NCBI RefSeq assembly: GCF_049896245.1
Contig: NZ_JAFCTX010000023.1
Span: forward strand, 14,159 to 78,158
Direction of reading: 5' to 3'
Length of the DNA: 64,000 nucleotides
Origin: Cypionkella sp049896245
Lineage (GTDB): Bacteria; Pseudomonadota; Alphaproteobacteria; Rhodobacterales; Rhodobacteraceae
Shown: piece by piece, positions 36,013 through 44,698 of the stretch
Layout of the letters: each line of letters starts with the position of its first letter
How positions within the stretch are numbered: the first letter of the stretch is position 1
Notes under the pieces: generated by a model
Seen by the model: the letters and a program-made list of their open reading frames with translations, nothing else
The model's database searches: none
What the model was told of the DNA's origin: nothing
Translations under genes and position numbers: made by a program

Positions 36013-36519
36013 ATGAAATCCAAACTCGCCATATTTGCGGTCTTGGCAACCGCTGCTGCCCCGGCCTTTGCCGCAGGGGATGCAACCAAAGGCGAAGCAG
36101 TCTTTAAGCAGTGTCAGACTTGCCACTCGGTGATGGACGAGACAGGCAAGCTCGTGGCAGGCAAAGGTGCCAAGACTGGCCCCAACCTTTATGGTGTGTT
36201 CGGTCGTCAGGTCGGCAGCTATCCCGATTTCAAATACGGCGACTCGATTGTTGCCGCCGGCAAAACCGGTTTGGTCTGGGATGAGGCGAGCTTTGTTGAT
36301 TATGTCCAAGACCCGTCCAACCACTGGAAAACCGTCCTGGGCGACAAGAGTGCGAAGTCAAAGATGATGTTCAAGGTGAAGAACGCAGCTGTGGCAGAAG
36401 ACGTTTACGCCTATCTGATCCAGTTCAGCCCGAACGCAGGTGCCGCACCGGCCCCGGCTGATCCAGCCGCCGCAGCGCCCGCCGATCCGGCAGCACCTGC
36501 GCCCGCGACCACGCCATAA
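36013..36519 (+). CDS. cycA: Cytochrome c2
   Basis: Cytochrome c2 carries electrons in the periplasm between the cytochrome bc1 complex and the reaction centre (168 aa precursor). A signal peptide of about 21 residues ends at AFA. The haem site CQTCH lies near residue 35, and a Met ligand candidate is in KSKMMFKVKN. The last about 28 residues form an unusual Ala/Pro-rich tail (APAPADPAAAAPADPA). A strong ribosome site GGGAGG precedes the ATG. An intrinsic terminator follows. Confidence 0.95.
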   Translation: MKSKLAIFAVLATAAAPAFAAGDATKGEAVFKQCQTCHSVMDETGKLVAGKGAKTGPNLYGVFGRQVGSYPDFKYGDSIVAAGKTGLVWDEASFVDYVQDPSNHWKTVLGDKSAKSKMMFKVKNAAVAEDVYAYLIQFSPNAGAAPAPADPAAAAPADPAAPAPATTP

Positions 36520-36542
36520 GCCAGCCATAGATGGCAAAACGC

Positions 36543-36570
36543 AAAGGCCCCCAAGATTTGGGGGCCTTTT
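36543..36570. terminator. Intrinsic terminator after cycA
   Basis: Twelve-base arms (36543-36554 and 36558-36569) pair perfectly around a 3-base loop, with AAA at one side and TTTT at the other. The symmetry allows use by cycA from the left and by dxs from the right. Confidence 0.9.
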
Positions 36571-36633
36571 GCATTGGCTATCTTAAAGCCAAAACGGCGC
36601 TACACTACATATTGTATGTGAAACATCAAAAAC

Positions 36634-36657
36634 CACAAGTCTTTCCCAGCGGGGAAG
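36634..36657 (+). repeat. Dispersed 24-bp palindromic repeat, copy 3
   Basis: CACAAGTCT is followed by TTCCCAGCGGGGAA (36643-36656) and G. It lies between the convergent cycA and dxs genes, downstream of the terminator. Only one base of the flank (T for A) differs from copy 1. Confidence 0.6.
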
Positions 36658-36728
36658 ACATGCCCTTGCGCGCCGACAACACCCACAAGCCCAACCTGCG
36701 GAATCTTTGCAAACATAAGACGCTGAAA

Positions 36729-38636
36729 TCAGGCCCGCTTGGCGTGCTGCCGCTGCGGTAATACCTTACGCACCGCATCCGCAATATCGGCCACCGTCAG
36801 CCCCGCATCGGCATACATCGCGGCCGGGCTGGATTGTTCAATGAACCGATCCGGCAAGGTCAGCGTGCGCAACCGCAAGCCATGATCGAGGCCCCCCGCG
36901 TTCGCCAGATACTGCAACACTTGGCACCCAAAGCCACCGCCCGCACCCTGCTCTACCGTGATGACCGCCGCGTGATGCCGCGCCAGCTGCCCGATCAACG
37001 CGGTGTCCAACGGCTTGGCAAAGCGCGCATCCGCCACCGTCACCGACACGCCCTGCGCAGCCAAAGCCTCGGCCGCGAGCAGACATTCCGGCAGATGCGC
37101 GCCAAAGCACAGCAGCGCCACATCTGTGCCTTCCCGCAGCACACGGCCACGTCCGATCTCCAGCACCTCACCGCGTTCCGGCATCTGCACGCCCGATCCT
37201 TCCCCGCGCGGATAGCGGAACGAGATCGGCCCCGCATCATAGGCGGCAGCGGTGGCAACCATATGCACCAGCTCAGCCTCATCCCCCGCAGCCATCACCA
37301 CGAATCCCGGCAGGTTTGCGAGGTATCCCACATCAAACGCCCCGGCATGGGTCGCGCCATCCGCCCCCACCAGCCCGGCCCGATCAATCGCAAACCGCAC
37401 CGGCAAGCCCTGCAAGGCCACGTCATGCACGATCTGATCATAGCCGCGCTGCAAGAACGTCGAGTATATCGCCACAAATGGCTTCAACCCTGAAGCCGCC
37501 ATCCCAGCCGCAAACGTCACGCCATGCTGCTCAGCAATCCCCACATCAAACACCCGCGCCGGAAACCGCGCCGCCATCATGTCCAACCCGGTGCCAGAAG
37601 GCATCGCCGCCGTCACAGCCACAATACGGCCATCCCGCGCAGCCTCATCCGTCAAAGCCTTGCCGAACACCGAAGTATAAGCGGGCGCGTTGGATTTCGA
37701 CTTCGCCTGCGTGCCCGAAATCACATCGAACTTCGCGACGCCGTGATATTTGTCGGCAGCACTTTCCGCCGGAGCATAGCCCTTGCCCTTCACCGTCACC
37801 GCATGGATCAGCACCGGCCCCGTCGCGCGGGTTTTCGCCGCCCGCAATGTCGCCAGCAATTCCGGCATGTCATGCCCATCAATCGGCCCGATGTAGGTAA
37901 AGCCCAATTCCTCAAACAAGGTGCCGCCCCCTGGCATCCCAGTCACCAGCGCCCGCGCGCGGCGTGCGCCATCGCGCAAGGGGCCGGGCAAAGCCGCCTC
38001 AAAGCCTTCTGCCATGCCACGCAGCGCCGCAAAAGGCGCATGGGCCGACAAGCCGTTGAGGTATTTGTTCAGCGCGCCCACTGGCGGCGCGATGCTCATG
38101 TCATTGTCGTTCAGAATGACGAACAGCCGCTTGCCCAGATGGCCTGCCGCGTTCATCGCCTCGTAGGCCATGCCCGCCGTGATCGCGCCATCGCCAATCA
38201 CCGCAATCGCATCGCCGGTGGGCTGGCCCATATCACGGCCAATGGTAAACCCCAAAGCCGCCGAAATGCTGGTGCTGGAATGCGCCGCCCCAAACGGATC
38301 ATATTCAGACTCCGACCGTTTGGTGAAGCCCGAAAGCCCGCCGCCCTGCCGCAAACTGCGCATCCGCGCCCGCCGCGCCGTCAGGATCTTGTGCGGATAG
38401 CACTGATGCCCAACATCCCAGATCAGCTTGTCCACCGGCGTGTTGAACACCGCATGGATCGCCACCGACAACTCCACCACACCCAGCGACGACCCCAGAT
38501 GCCCGCCCGTTTCCGACACCACCGAAATCACCTCGGCCCGCAATTCATCGGCCAGCCGGGAAAGGTCCGCGTCGCTCATCCCCCGCAAATCTGCAGGCGT
38601 GTTCACGGTATCAAGCAGCGGAGTGTCCTTTGGCAT
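36729..38636 (-). CDS. dxs: 1-deoxy-D-xylulose-5-phosphate synthase
   Basis: Dxs makes the first intermediate of the non-mevalonate isoprenoid route from pyruvate and glyceraldehyde 3-phosphate (635 aa). The catalytic His is in TGGHLGSSLGVVE, the thiamine diphosphate motif in GDGAITAGMAYEAMN, and the transketolase pyrimidine domain in GIAEQHGVTFAAGMA. I chose ATG 38636 (MPKDTPLL); the frame opens 17 codons earlier but within the terminator stem. It follows pufX as in other Rhodobacter clusters. An intrinsic terminator ends only 19 bases before the ATG, so expression must come from read-through or an unusual start. Confidence 0.95.
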   Translation of the reverse strand: MPKDTPLLDTVNTPADLRGMSDADLSRLADELRAEVISVVSETGGHLGSSLGVVELSVAIHAVFNTPVDKLIWDVGHQCYPHKILTARRARMRSLRQGGGLSGFTKRSESEYDPFGAAHSSTSISAALGFTIGRDMGQPTGDAIAVIGDGAITAGMAYEAMNAAGHLGKRLFVILNDNDMSIAPPVGALNKYLNGLSAHAPFAALRGMAEGFEAALPGPLRDGARRARALVTGMPGGGTLFEELGFTYIGPIDGHDMPELLATLRAAKTRATGPVLIHAVTVKGKGYAPAESAADKYHGVAKFDVISGTQAKSKSNAPAYTSVFGKALTDEAARDGRIVAVTAAMPSGTGLDMMAARFPARVFDVGIAEQHGVTFAAGMAASGLKPFVAIYSTFLQRGYDQIVHDVALQGLPVRFAIDRAGLVGADGATHAGAFDVGYLANLPGFVVMAAGDEAELVHMVATAAAYDAGPISFRYPRGEGSGVQMPERGEVLEIGRGRVLREGTDVALLCFGAHLPECLLAAEALAAQGVSVTVADARFAKPLDTALIGQLARHHAAVITVEQGAGGGFGCQVLQYLANAGGLDHGLRLRTLTLPDRFIEQSSPAAMYADAGLTVADIADAVRKVLPQRQHAKRA

Positions 38637-38655
38637 GGCTGTGGCCTTTGCTATG

Positions 38656-38688
38656 AAAAAAGGTGCCGGGTGTAGACCACACGGCACC
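38656..38688 (-). terminator. Intrinsic terminator of the puf operon
   Basis: On the minus strand GGTGCCG...CGGCACC (38662-38688, with inner GTG/CAC pairs) is followed by TTTTTT (38661-38656). It lies after pufX and directly before dxs. Two weaker hairpins precede it between 38700 and 38800, typical of the stable 3' end of puf mRNA. Confidence 0.88.
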
Positions 38689-38807
38689 AGGGTCCTGTTG
38701 CCATTCAGGAGGGAACCGGGCTGTGGAGGTGCCCAGAGTTTGGGCCGGCATATGGCCCCAACCTTGTTGCAGGTCTGGGAACATCCTGTTGCCAGACCCG
38801 GTTTTCA

Positions 38808-39038
38808 TCACACGATCCGGGCCGCAGGCTGGCTGATTTCCAGCCCGGTGTAGGGCGAAGGCGCTTGCTTGCTTTCCTCGGGCAGCAATAGGCTGACACC
38901 CCAGATCACCAAAAGCACCACACCCACAATCGCAACCCCAATACCCGCCAGAAGCGCGCCCCAGATCATCTGTCCCAAAGCCCAGACCCGCAGGCGGACC
39001 ACCGGGGATTCACCCTCATAAAAATGCTCGTCAGACAT
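38808..39038 (-). CDS. pufX: PufX, RC-LH1 core organiser
   Basis: PufX (76 aa) opens the LH1 ring for quinone exchange and can dimerise the core complex. The alignment to known PufX is clear by eye: LRVWALGQMIWGALLAG, a single membrane helix at residues about 17-47, and LLPEESKQAPSPYTG at the end. It follows pufM by 30 bases with AAGGAT as ribosome site before ATG 39038. pufX marks the Rhodobacter-type puf operon, in contrast to pufC in many other purple bacteria; pufC is not present. Confidence 0.9.
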   Translation of the reverse strand: MSDEHFYEGESPVVRLRVWALGQMIWGALLAGIGVAIVGVVLLVIWGVSLLLPEESKQAPSPYTGLEISQPAARIV

Positions 39039-39068
39039 GATCCATCCTTTCCAGCGATCCGTCAAAGT

Positions 39069-39992
39069 TCAGTCAAGCGGCGCATAGCCGTGGTCTTGTG
39101 CCCAGACAAACCAGTTATCCACCACGGTTCCGGTCAGCAGAATACCAATGCCGCCGGTGATCGGCACCAACACCGCAAACCACCAGGCCCAACGGTGGAT
39201 ACCTTCCATCGTGGCGTTAAAGCCCATCGTCCAGCGCCAGAACAAAGCCGCACGTTCAGAGGCCGTGCCACGATCGACAATCTGCTCCAACTCGCGGTCG
39301 CCCCCCAGTCGTGTGACCGAAAGAATGGTCGCGCCATGCATCGCAAACAGCAGGGCCGAGCCATACAGGAACACAATCGAAAGCGCATGGAACGGATTAT
39401 AGAACAGGTTGCCGTAGGTCAGGCTAAACAGGTTGGTCCAATCCAGATGCGGGAAAATCCCATAAGGCACCGCTTCCGACCAACTGCCCATCAACACCGG
39501 GCGGATCAGCCCCAACACCATCACCAGCCATAAGGCGGCGGCAAAGGCCCAGGACACATGCTTGCCCATACCCAAAGCCTCGGCCCGTAGGTAAGTGCGA
39601 ATCCACCAGCACCACAGAGCGATCAGAAAGAAGAATCCGGCCACCAGAAACAAGCCGCCCTGCATCATAGGTGGCATCCGCAGACCCCACTCCGGTGCGG
39701 GAGGCTCCAAGGCCATCCAAAACAGATCGCGCATGAACACCGCCGGGTTAAAGCCCGCCAGATGCCAGAACCAGAAGCCGATGATCAGAAACCAGATCAG
39801 CCCGCAGGCCATGCTGATCACCCCGAAGGTGCCCAGATAAACCGGGCCCAACTGGGCGTTGCCAAACCAGCCCATCAGGGTCGAAAATCCGGCAGTCTTG
39901 GTGCGGTTCGAAAGATCGACACCTTCGACCATCCCCATTTCAGGCGCTGCACGCACCTGAACTTGGGTGAAAATGTTCTGATACTCAGCCAT
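39069..39992 (-). CDS. pufM: Photosynthetic reaction centre M subunit
   Basis: PufM (307 aa) holds bacteriochlorophylls, bacteriopheophytin, QA and the non-haem iron with PufL. Five membrane helices are evident. The special-pair/accessory region NLFYNPFHALSIVFLYGSALLFAMHGATILS has the expected His residues, and ATMEGIHRWAWWFAVL carries an iron ligand His. Its first 8 bases overlap the end of pufL. The C-terminus ends soon after VWAQDHGYAPLD. Confidence 0.98.
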   Translation of the reverse strand: MAEYQNIFTQVQVRAAPEMGMVEGVDLSNRTKTAGFSTLMGWFGNAQLGPVYLGTFGVISMACGLIWFLIIGFWFWHLAGFNPAVFMRDLFWMALEPPAPEWGLRMPPMMQGGLFLVAGFFFLIALWCWWIRTYLRAEALGMGKHVSWAFAAALWLVMVLGLIRPVLMGSWSEAVPYGIFPHLDWTNLFSLTYGNLFYNPFHALSIVFLYGSALLFAMHGATILSVTRLGGDRELEQIVDRGTASERAALFWRWTMGFNATMEGIHRWAWWFAVLVPITGGIGILLTGTVVDNWFVWAQDHGYAPLD

Positions 39993-40833
39993 TGACGCCT
40001 CCTGGAATGTTTGCCCAGAATGGAAGTTGCAGCCACCAATTCCACCAATCCACCCATTGATCGAACCAGATCGTGCCCGAGATCAGGATACAGATCGCGC
40101 TCCAGAACCCGGCGTTCAGCGCCAGCAGCAGGCCCAGTCGGTGAATCCCCAAAGTGCCCACCGAATAGCCGATCAGATCGCGAAAGAACGTATCCTCGTG
40201 ATCGGGCGTCTTCATCACCTGACCGCGGCCCGGGTTCGCCGCCGACAGGACCAACCCGCCATGCAAAGCCAGCGCAAAGCAGTTGGTGAAGAAGAAGCTG
40301 ACCGCAAGCATATGCACGGGATTGTAGTGAAAGTTGCCATAGGTGTAGCCGGTGTTGCTGACCCAATCGAGGTGGCTGAAGATGCCATAGGGAAACGCAT
40401 AACCCCAAGCCCCCATCAGAATTGGCCGGATCACCGTCAGCGTGATATAAGCAAAAATCGCTACACCAAACGCAATCGGCACATGCAGGCCAATGCCCAG
40501 CTTGCGGCAAATTTCAACCTCACGCAGCGCCCAGCTGATAAATGATCCAGCCGCGCACATCGTGATGATCTGCCACAACCCACCTTGCATCAGCGGCGCA
40601 AACGCCAAGCCATTTTCAATCGGCGGCGGATTGATCGAGATCAGCCACGGATTCCAGGTTGGCCCCATCGCCGCGCCATAAAAGATCAGCATGGTGCCGA
40701 GGGCCGCGAAGAAGAAGGTCGTGACCCCAAAGAAGCCGACGTAGAACGGTCCAACCCAAAAGTCGAACAGGTTCCCGCCGATCAGCGTGCCACCCGGCAC
40801 GCGGTATTTTCGTTCGAAGCTGAGCAGTGCCAT
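39985..40833 (-). CDS. pufL: Photosynthetic reaction centre L subunit
   Basis: PufL (282 aa) is the second reaction-centre core subunit. MALLSFERKYRVPGGTLIGG is the classical N-terminus, which sets the start at ATG 40833 with GGGAAG upstream; the frame is open 11 codons further. Five membrane helices and the His-bearing NFHYNPVHMLAVSFFFTN and GTLGIHRLGLLLALN are visible. It overlaps pufM by 8 bases and is separated from pufA by a 127-base hairpin-bearing gap. Confidence 0.98.
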   Translation of the reverse strand: MALLSFERKYRVPGGTLIGGNLFDFWVGPFYVGFFGVTTFFFAALGTMLIFYGAAMGPTWNPWLISINPPPIENGLAFAPLMQGGLWQIITMCAAGSFISWALREVEICRKLGIGLHVPIAFGVAIFAYITLTVIRPILMGAWGYAFPYGIFSHLDWVSNTGYTYGNFHYNPVHMLAVSFFFTNCFALALHGGLVLSAANPGRGQVMKTPDHEDTFFRDLIGYSVGTLGIHRLGLLLALNAGFWSAICILISGTIWFDQWVDWWNWWLQLPFWANIPGGVNG

Positions 40834-40915
40834 GCTTCCCTCTCCGCGGTTGGACGGATCAGCCACCTTGCACCCGCAAAGCCCCGCGACCGTCTATTGT
40901 TCTTGTAAGTTTGAT

Positions 40916-40947
40916 TTGGTGCGGCCGATTGAAGCCGCCCGCACCAA
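40916..40947 (-). other. Intercistronic hairpin between pufA and pufL
   Basis: Nine-base arms (40916-40924 and 40939-40947) pair perfectly in the puf message. Hairpins at this site are known in Rhodobacter to protect the pufBA segment and give more LH1 than reaction-centre mRNA. No T run follows. Confidence 0.75.
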
Positions 40948-40960
40948 GTGCAAGCCCCTG

Positions 40961-41149
40961 TCAAGGAGCCGGTGCAGCAACCACAGGCGCATAGCCATGC
41001 TTGGCCGCCGCGATGTCGAACCAGTTGTAGGCCGGGTTCGACAGCAGGACGAGATGGATCATCACTGCCAAAAGGAAGAGGAAAACCCCCTGCGCCACGA
41101 AAACGCGACGCGGATCAAAAATCAGCCAGATCTTGTAGAACTTGCTCAT
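40961..41149 (-). CDS. pufA: LH1 antenna alpha polypeptide
   Basis: PufA (62 aa) has one membrane helix (residues about 14-35). The bacteriochlorophyll-binding His is in AVMIHLVLLS (about residue 32). The N-terminal MSKFYKIWLIFDPRRVFVAQ is typical. ATG 41149 lies 14 bases after the pufB stop with GGGGGATCGAG as ribosome site. The C-terminal tail is Ala/Pro-rich. Confidence 0.97.
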   Translation of the reverse strand: MSKFYKIWLIFDPRRVFVAQGVFLFLLAVMIHLVLLSNPAYNWFDIAAAKHGYAPVVAAPAP

Positions 41150-41163
41150 GTCTCGATCCCCCC

Positions 41164-41313
41164 TTAAAACCACGGACGCCAGATGAACACGGCCACATGC
41201 GCGATCACGGCGATGGTTGTGAACAACCAAAGCCCGCTCATGTAGACCGAGTGCAGCTCTTGCGCCTGCTGGTCAGTTAAACCTGTGAAAGACAGGTCGG
41301 TTCTATCAGCCAT
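41164..41313 (-). CDS. pufB: LH1 antenna beta polypeptide
   Basis: PufB (49 aa) has the conserved LTDQQAQELHSVYMSG, a membrane helix, and the bacteriochlorophyll-ligand His in VIAHVAVFIWRPWF. GGAGGG lies seven bases before ATG 41313. The open frame continues upstream through the hairpin region but without similarity. With PufA it forms the LH1 ring around the reaction centre. Confidence 0.97.
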   Translation of the reverse strand: MADRTDLSFTGLTDQQAQELHSVYMSGLWLFTTIAVIAHVAVFIWRPWF

Positions 41314-41342
41314 AGTACCCTCCGGATATTCGGACTGACGCC

Positions 41343-41378
41343 GCATTCCCTGCGGCCGGGCCACGGTGGGCGGAATGC
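41343..41378 (-). other. pufQ-pufB leader hairpin 1
   Basis: Seven-base arms 41343-41349 and 41372-41378 (GCATTCC/GGAATGC) pair upstream of pufB. Structures in this leader may slow 5' decay of the pufBA message. Confidence 0.45.
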
Positions 41379-41389
41379 CCCTCCGATGT

Positions 41390-41417
41390 TTCGCCACCCC
41401 GTTGCCGAAGGGGCGAA
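41390..41417 (-). other. pufQ-pufB leader hairpin 2
   Basis: Six-base arms 41390-41395 and 41412-41417 (TTCGCC/GGCGAA on either strand), with further C/G pairing inside. It stands just after the pufQ stop. No T run, so not a terminator. Confidence 0.45.
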
Positions 41418-41433
41418 TTGCGTGTGCGGATGG

Positions 41434-41655
41434 TTATCCGCGAAAAATCATAGGTGTGATCGCTTCCGCATCTTTCAGTGCGCGCTGCATCGGCCCCAGC
41501 CGGGGAAACTTGGCGTGTCGCACGGTTTGCAGCAGCCAACCCATCACATGCGGCAGCAGCGCCAGGCTGAAGATCAGCGCAAAATAGATGACGAACTCGG
41601 TCTTATTCACACGCTTGACCTGATGCAGATCACCGTTTGCGGTGTAATCGCTCAT
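41434..41655 (-). CDS. pufQ: PufQ, bacteriochlorophyll synthesis/assembly factor
   Basis: PufQ (73 aa) has one membrane helix (EFVIYFALIFSLALLPHVMGWLL in parts) and the conserved HAKFPRLGPMQRALKDA after it. It is known to stimulate bacteriochlorophyll synthesis, perhaps as a pigment carrier. Its ATG overlaps the bchZ stop by 4 bases. The oxygen-regulated puf promoter of Rhodobacter lies in bchZ before this gene; I could not fix its place here. Confidence 0.94.
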   Translation of the reverse strand: MSDYTANGDLHQVKRVNKTEFVIYFALIFSLALLPHVMGWLLQTVRHAKFPRLGPMQRALKDAEAITPMIFRG

Positions 41656-43127
41656 GTTCTCTCTCCCTGAGGTGACGAAAGGGCCACGCCGGGCAGCCCC
41701 TCCACGGTTTCACGCACCACACGTTCGGCACCGGAATCCAGCGCAGCCTTTTCGGCTGCATCGCGCAAAGACCGCGCGGCGCTGATCCGGGTCAGGATCG
41801 GGTGAGTGTTTACAATGCGGTCCAAAGCCGCCTGCGCATCGACATCCCAAGGGAAATCGCGCCGCAATGTCGTGGGGGTGGCCGCTGCCGAATCCATCTC
41901 AGTGCCCAGCGGCAGGATGTGGAACAGCGCGTCAAACAGGCTGTTGCACACCTCTTGCAAGATCCACACCGCGCCCGCATAGCCCATCGCAGGCGTGCCA
42001 GTTGCACGGCGGATCGCAGCACCGGGGAACGACGCCGCAATGAAACTGGGTGCAGGCCCAAAGCCGCCCTTCAGTTCCGCCAGATACATCTTCTCGTTGA
42101 TCGAGCCCATCACCACCAGAGGCCGGTGCTGTTTCAACAGCCCTCGGATCGCCTCGTTGTTGGTCTTTTTTCCCGGCTCGCGCGCTACGGCAAAGGCACA
42201 AGGCAGGCCCAGATCAGCCTCAAGATAGTTGCGGATGCCACGCGCATAAGTCTCGGTTGCCACAATCGCAAAAGACGCGGTTGCGAAGAAATCTTGTGTA
42301 ACAGACCGCCACAAATCCCACACAGGCTTGAGCGTCGAATGCTTTTCCCGCTCGATGAACGGCTCGGGATCAAGCCCCAGCATTTCGCCCAGTTTGCGCA
42401 GGAACTTCGTTGTGCTGTCCACGCCAATCGGCGCTTGCAGATAAGGCTTGCCCAGCACTTCCGCCAAACCCCGACCAAACTCGCGATACATCACGATATT
42501 GGCGTCAGCGTTGACCAGATTGCGCATCTCGGCCACATGGGCACCAAGCGGCATCACCATGTTGACCTCGGCCCCGATGCCTTCGACCAAGCGGCGAAGT
42601 TCGTGCAGATCGCTGGCCATGTTGAACACGCCATACATCGGCCCCAGCAGATTGACGCGGGGCTTTGCGCCCTCGGCCCGCTTGGTCTCCGGCGGCATCC
42701 GGCCCTTGGTCATGGCAAATTCGGTGAAAATCCAAGTCATTGCCCGGTCAGCAGTCTGCCACTGATCCTCATCAATCGTGCGCGGCAAAAACCGTTGAAT
42801 GTTGGTGCCAACAGGCGTCACCCCGCCGCCGATCATCTCGGCAATGGAACCCGTGACCACCACCGCAGGCAAAGCCGGATCAAGCGTTTTCCACGCACGC
42901 GCCATCGAGGCCTCGGTGCCAGAGGTCATCTCATCCTCGCCCAAGCCCGTCACCACGATCGGCAACTCATGCGGCGGCAGCGCGTCTGTGTAATGCAGCA
43001 CCGATGTCACCGGCAGGTTTTCACAGCCCACCGGGCCGTCGATCACCACTTGCAGCCCCTTGACGGCGCAGAACGCATAAACCGCCCCCCAGTAGCCCCC
43101 TGCGCGGTCATGATCCTGCACCAGCAT
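41652..43127 (-). CDS. bchZ: Chlorophyllide a oxidoreductase, Z subunit
   Basis: BchZ pairs with BchY to reduce ring B of chlorophyllide a, giving the bacteriochlorin (491 aa). The opening MLVQDHDRAGGYWGAVYAFC and VIDGPVGCENLPVTSVLHYTD, with conserved Cys near residues 20 and 35, match the nitrogenase-like family. Its ATG overlaps the bchY stop by one base, and its stop overlaps pufQ. Electrons come from BchX. Confidence 0.97.
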   Translation of the reverse strand: MLVQDHDRAGGYWGAVYAFCAVKGLQVVIDGPVGCENLPVTSVLHYTDALPPHELPIVVTGLGEDEMTSGTEASMARAWKTLDPALPAVVVTGSIAEMIGGGVTPVGTNIQRFLPRTIDEDQWQTADRAMTWIFTEFAMTKGRMPPETKRAEGAKPRVNLLGPMYGVFNMASDLHELRRLVEGIGAEVNMVMPLGAHVAEMRNLVNADANIVMYREFGRGLAEVLGKPYLQAPIGVDSTTKFLRKLGEMLGLDPEPFIEREKHSTLKPVWDLWRSVTQDFFATASFAIVATETYARGIRNYLEADLGLPCAFAVAREPGKKTNNEAIRGLLKQHRPLVVMGSINEKMYLAELKGGFGPAPSFIAASFPGAAIRRATGTPAMGYAGAVWILQEVCNSLFDALFHILPLGTEMDSAAATPTTLRRDFPWDVDAQAALDRIVNTHPILTRISAARSLRDAAEKAALDSGAERVVRETVEGLPGVALSSPQGERT

Positions 43128-44698
43128 CAGATCATCTCCTCGGCTTTGGCAGCGCGGGCGAGTTTGTCCAATTTCTTCTGATGCACGGCGCGGAAATCGG
43201 GGCGCAGGTTGGGCGCACCCTCCCAGATGCCAGCGGTATCGCCGTGGCCTACACCTTCGAAGAATGTTTTCATCGTTTCCATCCGGGCGCGTCCGGCGAT
43301 GGCGGCATTGACCACCTGCCCCAAAGACCCCGCCCCCGCTGGCCCCATCAAAGGCCGCGCGGAAATCAGGTTGGTGAAATAAAGGCTTGGAATCGCCAGC
43401 TCTTTCGCTTTCTGCACCAGCGGCGTTGTCCCCACCGCCAGATCAGGCCGGATCGCCATCATCGCGCTGGCATCATCCTCAAGCGAGGCGCGGAATTTCA
43501 CCCGTGTGCCCTTGGCTTCCAACCATTCCAGATCGGCAGCACTCCAAGGGGTTTTCGGGCAAGCGGTGCCGACATAAGGCACGTTCGCACCGGATTCGAT
43601 CAGCAGCCTAGCCACCAGCAATTCAGAACCTTCATAACCCGAAAGCGTGATGGTGCCCTTGATCGGATTGGCCGCCAGTGCCGCCTTGATCGCGGGAAGA
43701 AACGCGTTCTGTGCCGCAGCAATCCGCGCAGGATCAACGTTATACGCCGCTCCAATCGCCGCCAGCCAAGCCGCCGTGCCGTCATACCCGACCGGGGCGG
43801 AGCCTACAATCTTACGCCCAGCCGTCTGGAACTCGCGCACCGCCGCCGTATAGAACGGATGGATCGCAGCCACCACATCGCAGTCAAGTGCTGCATACAA
43901 CTCCCGCCACTCGCGGCACGGCACCATCGGCCCTGCGGCCAATCCCATTGGGGCCAACATCGCGCCCAGCATCATCGGATCGGCTGGAAACATCTCGCCC
44001 AACAGGGCCACTTGCGGGCGATCTGACCGACCCTGCGCAGGGGCCGCCACCGGCCCCGCCTCAATCTCGGCCCGCGCATATTTTAGCATCGCACCAGCCA
44101 GAACGTCTTTAGCCTCGGCATGGGTCGGGATGCCAAAGCCGGGCACATCAATGCCGACAATCCGCACGCCATTGATTTCGCTTGGCAAAAGTTTCAGCGG
44201 CACACCGCTGGCTGTCGGCACGCACAGGTTGGTCACCACCACCGCATCATAACGGTCCGGGTCAGCCAGTTCATGCACCGCATCGCGGATGTCTTCAAAC
44301 AGCTTGCCCGTCACCAGGGATTCCGAGTTGAACGGCACATAGCCCACCGACCGCCGCGCACCGTAAAAGTGCGACACAAACGTCAGCCCATACACACAGC
44401 AGGCCGACCCCGACAGAATAGTCGCCACCCGCCGCATCCGCAGTCCCACGCGCAAGCTGCCAAACGCCGGGCACATGCTTTGCGGTTTATCATGCGGGCC
44501 TTGCGGATAATCCGCCGCGTATTGATCGAGCAGCTCCGAATTGCCCGCAGCGCGCGCCGCCGCTTCCATCGTCGCCGCCCCGGCATGACAGCCCATACCA
44601 TCGACGGGCGCGCTGACCTGCGGTTGCGGTTCGGGCTGGCCCGCCGCAAGCTGTGTCAGCGGCGCGTCATGGGCGCTGTCATAGCCGATTTCAGTCAT
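43127..44698 (-). CDS. bchY: Chlorophyllide a oxidoreductase, Y subunit
   Basis: BchY (523 aa) is the partner of BchZ. Conserved Cys residues are in DGMGCHAGAATMEAA, QSMCPAFGSLRVGLR and GSACCVYGLTFVSHF, as expected for the shared iron-sulfur cluster. The N-terminal about 30 residues are variable. ATG 44698 overlaps the stop of a 21-codon mini-ORF and has no strong ribosome site. Gap to bchX is 54 bases. Confidence 0.97.
   Translation of the reverse strand: MTEIGYDSAHDAPLTQLAAGQPEPQPQVSAPVDGMGCHAGAATMEAAARAAGNSELLDQYAADYPQGPHDKPQSMCPAFGSLRVGLRMRRVATILSGSACCVYGLTFVSHFYGARRSVGYVPFNSESLVTGKLFEDIRDAVHELADPDRYDAVVVTNLCVPTASGVPLKLLPSEINGVRIVGIDVPGFGIPTHAEAKDVLAGAMLKYARAEIEAGPVAAPAQGRSDRPQVALLGEMFPADPMMLGAMLAPMGLAAGPMVPCREWRELYAALDCDVVAAIHPFYTAAVREFQTAGRKIVGSAPVGYDGTAAWLAAIGAAYNVDPARIAAAQNAFLPAIKAALAANPIKGTITLSGYEGSELLVARLLIESGANVPYVGTACPKTPWSAADLEWLEAKGTRVKFRASLEDDASAMMAIRPDLAVGTTPLVQKAKELAIPSLYFTNLISARPLMGPAGAGSLGQVVNAAIAGRARMETMKTFFEGVGHGDTAGIWEGAPNLRPDFRAVHQKKLDKLARAAKAEEMI

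Noticed and set aside
38611..38811. 66-codon frame after pufX whose start touches the pufX stop
   Set aside because: It runs through the puf terminator into dxs, and the composition shows no domain; not linked to the dxs start codon.
40782..40964. 60-codon frame from the pufA stop into pufL
   Set aside because: It passes the pufL start without coupling and translates the known hairpin spacer.
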